This document shows positions 58,464 through 64,000 of a stretch of DNA of 64,000 bases, one piece after another. Where the stretch lies: positions 36,074-100,073 of the forward strand of contig JAKAXB010000003.1 in the NCBI GenBank assembly GCA_021816765.1, in the 5' to 3' direction. The translations under genes were made by a program, and so were the position numbers. Position 1 is the first letter of the stretch, and the number at the start of each line of letters is the position of its first letter. Below the pieces are notes generated by a model. It made no database searches, had not been told where the DNA came from, and saw nothing but the letters and a program-made list of their open reading frames with translations. Source of the stretch: Natronospirales bacterium. Lineage in GTDB: Bacteria; Pseudomonadota; Gammaproteobacteria; Natronospirales; REEB76.

Positions 58464-59354
58464 ATGCGATTAAACGGCCTGCGCATGGCGGATGCGGACG
58501 CGGTGCTGCACCGTCTTCTGCCGATGGTGGAGCGACGCCTGCCCTTCTGGGTATGCGTGTTGCTGGGGTTATGCATTGCCTGGACCCTCGCACGGCTGAC
58601 GTGGGATAGCCTGCCCCACCCACGCAACACCACACCTATATATACAGCACAGTCCGCGAGCGCACCGGTCTTCGATGCCGCCAAGCTGGCGGGCATGCAC
58701 CTCTTCGGTACCGCCAATACCAGCGGCCCGATCAACGCGCCTGAAACCACCCTGAACCTGATCTTGCGCGGCATCGTGGCCGCAGATAAGCGCAGCGCGG
58801 AATCTCGCGCCATCATTGCTTCCAGTGGCAGCGAACACACCTATGCCGTGGGTGCAGAGCTTCCCGGTGGCGCACAGATTCAGGCCATCTACGCGGATCA
58901 TGTGTTGCTCAACCTGAATGGCCGCATGCAATCCCTGCGACTGCCCAAAGCCGGCGGCGGCGCGAATACCGGCAACAACCTCATTTCGCCCGTCTCCATG
59001 CCCAGTGTGGTGTACGGCACCAGCCTGCCGCCAGCACAGAATCTTAATCAATTGCGCAATGAACTGGTCAGCCATCCCGAACGCCTGCTGGACGTGATGC
59101 GCGCCTTGCCGGTGCTGGAGAACGGAAAACTTGCGGGCTACCGGGTATTTCCCGTGGGTAATTCCAACGCCTTCGCACAGCTCGGCCTCCGGCCCGGTGA
59201 CGTCGTGACAGCGGTGAACGGCATGCCGCTGAATAACCCGGCGGAAAGCATGCGCATCCTGAACAGCATCCGGGCTTCGGATCAGGTATCCATCACCTTG
59301 ACGCGTAACGGGCAGCAGCAGACCCAGATACTGCAAATGCAGAATCCCAAATAA
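58464..59354 (+). CDS. gspC: Type II secretion protein GspC
   Basis: The inner-membrane clamp that links the platform to the secretin. About 296 residues: one membrane helix near 30-50 (PFWVCVLLGLCIAWTLA), the HR domain (LAGMHLFGTA, then LILRGIVAADKRS) and a C-terminal PDZ domain (FAQLGLRPGDVVTAVNGMPL, then SIRASDQVSITLTRNG). I start at 58464 (MRLNGLRMADAD); the frame is open from 58377 but a -10-like TATACT at 58367-58372 lies almost on that earlier ATG. First of the gsp genes. Confidence 0.9.
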   Translation: MRLNGLRMADADAVLHRLLPMVERRLPFWVCVLLGLCIAWTLARLTWDSLPHPRNTTPIYTAQSASAPVFDAAKLAGMHLFGTANTSGPINAPETTLNLILRGIVAADKRSAESRAIIASSGSEHTYAVGAELPGGAQIQAIYADHVLLNLNGRMQSLRLPKAGGGANTGNNLISPVSMPSVVYGTSLPPAQNLNQLRNELVSHPERLLDVMRALPVLENGKLAGYRVFPVGNSNAFAQLGLRPGDVVTAVNGMPLNNPAESMRILNSIRASDQVSITLTRNGQQQTQILQMQNPK

Positions 59355-59360
59355 CTGACA

Positions 59361-61451
59361 ATGGAACCAGGTAACGTGGCAAAACAATTCCAGCATAATC
59401 CGGGCAGAAAGCCATCAATCTGGCCGCGTGTCGTGCCGCTTTGCCTCGCACTTGTTCTTGCCGCCGGTGTGGCACATGCCGATGACGGTATCACGCTCAA
59501 TTTCAAGGATGCGGATATCCGTGAGGTAGCCGCCACCATCGGCCAGATCACCCATAAAGACTTCATCATTGATCCGCGCGTACAGGGCCGCGTTACGGTC
59601 ATTTCCAGCAAACCCATCAGCCGGGACGCGGTCTACGCCGTATTCCTGTCAGTGCTGCAAGTGCACGGTCTGGCTGCCGTGCCGGCGGGCGCCATGATCA
59701 AGATCGTGCCAGCTCTGGAAGCGCGCCAAATGCCGGGGTCGGCCTACGGCAACGGCACGCCCGGTGACGCCATGGTTACCGATGTGGTGCAGATCAACAA
59801 TGTCTCCGCCGCGCAGCTGGTGCCGGTGCTGCGGCCTCTCATGTCTGCTGAAGCGCAGCTCGCTGCCTATCCGCCTTCCAACACGCTGATCATTTCCGAC
59901 CGGGCCAGCAACGTGACACGCCTGCTGGAAATCATCCGGCGTATTGACCAGCCCACCTCCAGTGAAGTGGAGGTCATACCGTTGCAGAATGCTTCCGCCG
60001 GAGATGTGGTGCAGGTACTCAATTCCCTGCTGCAGAACCAGCAGGGAACCGAGGGCGGACCGCCGCTCAAGCTGGTCGCCGATACTCGCACCAACAGTAT
60101 TCTCCTGAGCGGCGACAAGAGCGACCGTTTGCGCATCCGTGCTCTCATCGCGCGTCTTGACATGCCTACCGAAACCGGCAATACCCAAGTGGTGTATCTG
60201 CGCTATGCCAAGGCCAAGGACATCGCGAATGAATTGAAGGGCTTTGTGCAGGACCTGCTGAAGCAATCGGTATCCGGCAGTCCGGTTGCAGGTGCGGCCG
60301 CCGGCGCCGCACAGCCGGAGGTTTCATTGATCCCCGATGCGCGCACCAATGCGTTGGTCATCACCGCCCCGCCCAAGATCATGCGCTCGGTACAGGAGGT
60401 CATCCACAAACTTGACATACGCCGTGCCCAGGTGCTGGTACAGGCCATTGAGGCGGAGCTCACCTCCGACAAATCCGCCCAACTCGGCGTGACCTGGGTG
60501 GCGGATGCGCTTGCCAACCAGGGTGCGGCGGGCCTGACCGATTTCAGCAATACCGGTCCCGGCATCGTGGATCTGGCCCAGCAGGTGGCGGCCAGCTCCG
60601 CCCTCCCCGTGGGCAGTCCCGTGGGCACCTTGGGCACCACCGCTTCCACAGGTCTCAACATTCCCCAGGGCCTGACGCTCGGGGTCGGCAAGATCGTCAA
60701 TGGTGGTTTCAGCTTTGCGGCGCTGGTGACTGCGCTTGCTTCCGATGCCAATACCAATATTCTGTCCACGCCCAGTGTCGTCACCCTGGATAATCAGCCG
60801 GCCATTATCAAGGTGGCGCAACAGATACCTTTCGTTACCGGCCAGTACACCAACACCACGGGCACCAACACCACCGGCGCGGCAGTTATCAATCCATTCC
60901 AGACGGTGCAGCGTCAAGACGTGGGCCTGGAGCTCAAGATCACGCCGCAGATCAACGAGGGTAATACCGTGCTACTCAAGATTGAGCAAACCATTTCCAA
61001 TCTCACCGGTAGCAGCATCGGCGGCCAACCCGTGACCAGTACCCGTGAAATCAAGACCAGCATCCTGGCGCGCAACAAGGAAATCGTGGTTCTGGGCGGC
61101 CTCATCAGCACCAACCTGGTGGAAAACGAGCAGCGTGTTCCCATCCTTGGCAGCATTCCGTTGCTTGGCAATCTGTTCAAATACCGCAGCACCACCAATA
61201 CCAAAAGCAACCTGATGCTGTTTATTCAGCCCACGATCCTGCGCAACAGCACAACGGCGAATACGTATACGCGCAAGCGTTATGACTACTTGCGTCGTCT
61301 GCAACTGCAGAACCAGAGTCCGGTACAACTGATGCCGGACGAGAAACGCCCGGTACTGGAAAAGCTGAAAAATTCCGCGCCCCCGGCGAGCACCGTGAAG
61401 GCGCCCGCCGCCGCCAGCCGGACACCGGCGCCGGCTGCGTCCTCCTCCTGA
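59361..61451 (+). CDS. gspD: Type II secretion outer-membrane secretin GspD
   Basis: A 696-residue secretin, the outer-membrane gate. Signal peptide ([18 protein letters not shown]) and domains N0 ([19 protein letters not shown]), N1-N3 ([19 protein letters not shown], then [12 protein letters not shown], then [14 protein letters not shown]) and the beta-barrel core with [18 protein letters not shown] and the family's closing block. The C-terminal 60 residues (QLQNQSP to the alanine-rich end) are an extra tail and could be an S-domain for a pilotin. Seven bases separate it from gspC. Confidence 0.94.
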   Translation: MEPGNVAKQFQHNPGRKPSIWPRVVPLCLALVLAAGVAHADDGITLNFKDADIREVAATIGQITHKDFIIDPRVQGRVTVISSKPISRDAVYAVFLSVLQVHGLAAVPAGAMIKIVPALEARQMPGSAYGNGTPGDAMVTDVVQINNVSAAQLVPVLRPLMSAEAQLAAYPPSNTLIISDRASNVTRLLEIIRRIDQPTSSEVEVIPLQNASAGDVVQVLNSLLQNQQGTEGGPPLKLVADTRTNSILLSGDKSDRLRIRALIARLDMPTETGNTQVVYLRYAKAKDIANELKGFVQDLLKQSVSGSPVAGAAAGAAQPEVSLIPDARTNALVITAPPKIMRSVQEVIHKLDIRRAQVLVQAIEAELTSDKSAQLGVTWVADALANQGAAGLTDFSNTGPGIVDLAQQVAASSALPVGSPVGTLGTTASTGLNIPQGLTLGVGKIVNGGFSFAALVTALASDANTNILSTPSVVTLDNQPAIIKVAQQIPFVTGQYTNTTGTNTTGAAVINPFQTVQRQDVGLELKITPQINEGNTVLLKIEQTISNLTGSSIGGQPVTSTREIKTSILARNKEIVVLGGLISTNLVENEQRVPILGSIPLLGNLFKYRSTTNTKSNLMLFIQPTILRNSTTANTYTRKRYDYLRRLQLQNQSPVQLMPDEKRPVLEKLKNSAPPASTVKAPAAASRTPAPAASSS

Positions 61452-61476
61452 CCGCTCGCTGACGTCGCTAAACCCG

Positions 61477-63015
61477 ATGGCCACAGTTCCGGAGACCAAC
61501 CCCGCCGGCAGCACCCCGCCCACTGCGGCCGCACCTGACGCTGCCGCCATCCGCGGTATTCCGTTTTCCTTCGCCAAACGTCATGGCGTACTGGTGGAGG
61601 AAATCGAACCCGGCAGCGCGCATATCGTGCATCGCGCCGACGTGGCGCCTGAAGCATTGCTGGAAATCCGCCGCGTCCTCGGCGTGCCGCTGATATTGCG
61701 CAGCGTGGGCTTTGAGGAATTCGATGCATTGTTGCAGCAGGCCTATGAGGAGCAATCCAACAATGCCATGCAGACGATGGAGGGGCTCGACGAGGACGTG
61801 GACCTGTTCAGCGTGGCCCAGGCGCTGCCGGAACCGGAAGATCTGCTGGAAAGCGAGGATGATGCTCCCATCATCCGGCTGATCAATGCGCTGCTCACGG
61901 AGTCGGTCAAGGAAAACGCCTCCGATATTCACATCGAACCTTTCGAAAACCGGCTGGTGGTACGCTTCCGCGTGGATGGCGTGCTGCGCGTGGTGCTGGA
62001 ATCGCGCCGCGCGGTGGCACCGCTGGTAGTGTCGCGCGTCAAGGTCATGGCCAAGCTGGATATCGCCGAGAAACGCCTGCCCCAAGACGGGCGCATCTCG
62101 CTGCGCATCGCCGGCCGCGCGGTGGACGTGCGCGTGTCCACCATTCCCTCCGGCCACGGCGAGCGCGTGGTGCTGCGTCTGCTGGACAAGCAGGCGGGCC
62201 GGCTGGAGCTGGAACATCTGGGCATGCACGCCGCCACCAAGCAGATGATTGATGAACTCATACAGACGCCTCATGGCATCATCCTGGTCACCGGCCCCAC
62301 GGGCTCCGGCAAGACCACCACCCTATATGCCGCCCTTACACGTCTCAACGATCGCAGCCGCAATATCATGACCGTGGAGGATCCCATCGAGTATTACATC
62401 GATGGTATCGGTCAAACCCAGGTGAATACACGCGTGGACATGACCTTTGCCCGCGGCCTGCGTGCCATCCTGCGCCAGGATCCGGATGTGGTGATGGTGG
62501 GCGAGATTCGTGATCTGGAAACGGCGGAGATCGCCGTGCAGGCCTCGCTCACCGGTCACCTGGTGCTGTCAACGCTGCATACCAATACCGCCGTAGGCGC
62601 CGTCACGCGTCTGCGCGATATGGGTGTGGAGCCGTTCCTGCTCTCCTCCAGCCTGCTCGGCATGCTGGCCCAGCGGCTGGTGCGCCTGCTCTGCCCTGAG
62701 TGCAAGCAGCCTTACGCCGCCGGCGAACGCGAATACAAGGCGCTGGACCTGCCGCGGGACAAGCCGCCCACGCTCTACCGGCCCGCCGGCTGCGAGGCCT
62801 GCAACCGCACCGGCTACCGCGGCCGCACCGGTATCTACGAGATGGTCATCGTGGATGAACACACGCGCAGCATGATCCATGATGGCAGCGGCGAGCAGGA
62901 ATTGGAGCGCTACGCGCGTACCCATACTCCCAGCATCCGTCAGGACGGCCGACGCCGTGTGCTGGCCGGCGAGACCAGCATTGAGGAAGTACTGCGCGTT
63001 ACAAGAGCAGATTGA
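61477..63015 (+). CDS. gspE: Type II secretion ATPase GspE
   Basis: A 512-residue hexameric ATPase. The N1E region starts [15 protein letters not shown]; Walker A is [18 protein letters not shown] near 270; the aspartate box [13 protein letters not shown] near 305; Walker [19 protein letters not shown] near 338; the zinc tetracysteine is LCPECKQPY and [18 protein letters not shown] near 405-450. It follows gspD by 25 bases. Its 3' end is followed by the repeat-rich spacer. Confidence 0.96.
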   Translation: MATVPETNPAGSTPPTAAAPDAAAIRGIPFSFAKRHGVLVEEIEPGSAHIVHRADVAPEALLEIRRVLGVPLILRSVGFEEFDALLQQAYEEQSNNAMQTMEGLDEDVDLFSVAQALPEPEDLLESEDDAPIIRLINALLTESVKENASDIHIEPFENRLVVRFRVDGVLRVVLESRRAVAPLVVSRVKVMAKLDIAEKRLPQDGRISLRIAGRAVDVRVSTIPSGHGERVVLRLLDKQAGRLELEHLGMHAATKQMIDELIQTPHGIILVTGPTGSGKTTTLYAALTRLNDRSRNIMTVEDPIEYYIDGIGQTQVNTRVDMTFARGLRAILRQDPDVVMVGEIRDLETAEIAVQASLTGHLVLSTLHTNTAVGAVTRLRDMGVEPFLLSSSLLGMLAQRLVRLLCPECKQPYAAGEREYKALDLPRDKPPTLYRPAGCEACNRTGYRGRTGIYEMVIVDEHTRSMIHDGSGEQELERYARTHTPSIRQDGRRRVLAGETSIEEVLRVTRAD

Positions 63016-63030
63016 GGAAAGTGAGGAGCC

Positions 63031-63203
63031 AGGCGTGAGGCGTGAAGAGTCAAAACCAAGAATCGCATTGCACTGTGGGCAGCCGTTTTCTGTCTCCTCC
63101 TCACGCCTCACGCCTCCCGCTTCACCGCCCCCCCCTCACCCCTCATGCCTCACGCTTCACCGTTCGCCCCTCATCCCTCGCGCCTCACTCCTTACCCTTC
63201 ACT
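63031..63203. repeat. Heptamer tandem repeat with inverted arm in the gspE-gspF spacer
   Basis: From 63099 to 63203, fifteen consecutive 7-base units keep phase, with consensus CCTCACG and variants such as CTTCACC, CCTCATG and CCTTACC. Before it, AGGCGTGAGGCGTGA (63031-63045) is the exact inverse of TCACGCCTCACGCCT (63101-63115), so a 15-bp stem with a 55-base loop can form. The array ends three bases before the gspF start. Confidence 0.9.
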
Positions 63204-63206
63204 GAC

Positions 63207-64000
63207 ATGGGCGCCTTCGAATACACCGCAATCGACAATCGCGGCCACGAGCGCAAGGGTGTGCTGGAAGGTGACACGCCGCGACAGGTACGCCAGCAAT
63301 TGCGTGAACAGGGCCTGACGCCTCTCGTCATCATCGAAGCGGCGGCCCGGGAGGTCGCCGCACCCAACCGCCTCAGCCTGCGGCATAGCATCAGCGCCAC
63401 CGATCTCGCCCTCATTACCCGCCAACTGGCGACTTTGCTGCGTTCCGCCCTGCCGGTGGAGGAAGCGTTGCTGGCAGTGTCACAGCAGAGCGAAAAACCG
63501 CGCCTCAAGAATATGCTGCTGGCGGTACGTGCCCGCGTCATGGAAGGCCACACCCTTGCCTACGGTCTGGGCCAGTTCCCGCATGTGTTTCCGGAAATTT
63601 TCCGTGCCACCGTGGCGGCAGGCGAACACTCGGGCCATCTGGACAGCGTGCTGGAGCGGCTGGCTGATTACGCCGAAAACCGCCAGCAGTTGCGCCAGAA
63701 AATGATGCTTGCGATGATTTATCCGACGATACTCACCGTTGTGGCGATTCTGGTGGTGGCCGGTTTGATGGCTTACGTGGTACCGCGTGTTACCCAGGTT
63801 TATTCGCATACGGGACAAAGCCTGCCTTTTCTGACACGTGCACTGATCGCCATCAGCCACTTCGTACATACGGATGGTATCTGGATGCTTATCATGCTTG
63901 TCATTCTTTCTTTCATCGCCAAGCGCTCCCTGAGGAAACCGCATACTCGCCGGCGCTGGGATCGTTACAAACTGCGAGTGCCGCTGTTGGGCCGCGTTGT
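63207..64000 (+). CDS. gspF: Type II secretion inner-membrane protein GspF (partial)
   Basis: The frame runs from ATG at 63207 off the right edge (264 codons seen). GAFEYTAIDNRGHERKGVLEGD is the family start, followed by LALITRQLATLLRSALPVEEAL and MAMIYPTILTVVAILVV, the first membrane helix. GspF is the platform protein that binds GspE and GspL. The C-terminal domain is not in view. There is no normal ribosome-binding site in the repeat ahead of the ATG. Confidence 0.92.
   Translation, partial: MGAFEYTAIDNRGHERKGVLEGDTPRQVRQQLREQGLTPLVIIEAAAREVAAPNRLSLRHSISATDLALITRQLATLLRSALPVEEALLAVSQQSEKPRLKNMLLAVRARVMEGHTLAYGLGQFPHVFPEIFRATVAAGEHSGHLDSVLERLADYAENRQQLRQKMMLAMIYPTILTVVAILVVAGLMAYVVPRVTQVYSHTGQSLPFLTRALIAISHFVHTDGIWMLIMLVILSFIAKRSLRKPHTRRRWDRYKLRVPLLGRV

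Overview
The window is about 57% GC by eye and reads as chromosome of a gammaproteobacterium. Three blocks have an order I know from Escherichia coli and relatives: nudJ-mnmA-hflD near purB; trxB, ftsK-lolA-rarA-serS with aat and infA; and clpS-clpA. The species cannot be fixed from this alone. Single-copy core genes dominate, with two clearly accessory stretches.

Layout. 1-9.4 kb: house-cleaning and nucleotide genes (mazG, a CoA-type Nudix hydrolase, fumC, purB, the ribosomal oxygenase roxA, a decayed GNAT gene, nudJ, mnmA, hflD). 9.5-12.2 kb: aconitase A. 12.3-16.3 kb, minus strand: a secreted protein, a two-domain sulfurtransferase, a YgjP-type metallopeptidase, a VWA-FHA membrane protein and a MAPEG protein. 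16.4-21.5 kb, plus strand: a two-gene ABC exporter, mtfA, tatD and an M20 peptidase. 21.7-24.0 kb, minus strand: ankyrin, NERD-like, Mpo1-like and SirB2-like proteins. 24.1-31.6 kb: a tightly overlapped SUF iron-sulfur operon (Rrf2 regulator, sufB-C-D-S-U-T), followed by a Rieske ferredoxin and a pirin.

33.0-37.2 kb is a first accessory block. All its genes lie on the minus strand, are small and AT-richer, and mostly carry their own ribosome-binding site: a Rap1a-like immunity protein, a lipoprotein, a HEPN/AbiU2-like protein, a zinc-ribbon protein and others. It ends at a tRNA-Ser(UGA) gene beside serS. A mazEF module with a textbook palindromic operator follows. 39.4-49.2 kb returns to core functions (rarA, lolA, ftsK, ald, trxB, a DUF482 protein, aat, bpt, infA).

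50.1-53.3 kb is the second accessory block, a gene graveyard: an Rhs-core fragment carrying a 78-bp in-frame insert, an intact 65-residue gene that looks like an orphan immunity gene, the C-terminal part of a TNT-like NAD-glycohydrolase toxin with a stop codon at the family's key glutamine, an orphan double-glycine leader peptide gene, and a 5'-truncated IS1634-type transposase. dsbA sits inside it. 53.4-58.3 kb holds clpA, clpS and a CHASE2-cyclase, and 58.4-64.0 kb opens a type II secretion operon (gspC-D-E-F). The gspE-gspF spacer is a 7-bp-period tandem repeat.

Functionally, aat and bpt create destabilising N-terminal residues and ClpS-ClpA delivers such substrates, so a full N-degron route lies within 11 kb. 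The SUF operon would supply clusters to Fe-S proteins such as aconitase and the Rieske protein. DsbA would help fold exported proteins, including type II secretion substrates.
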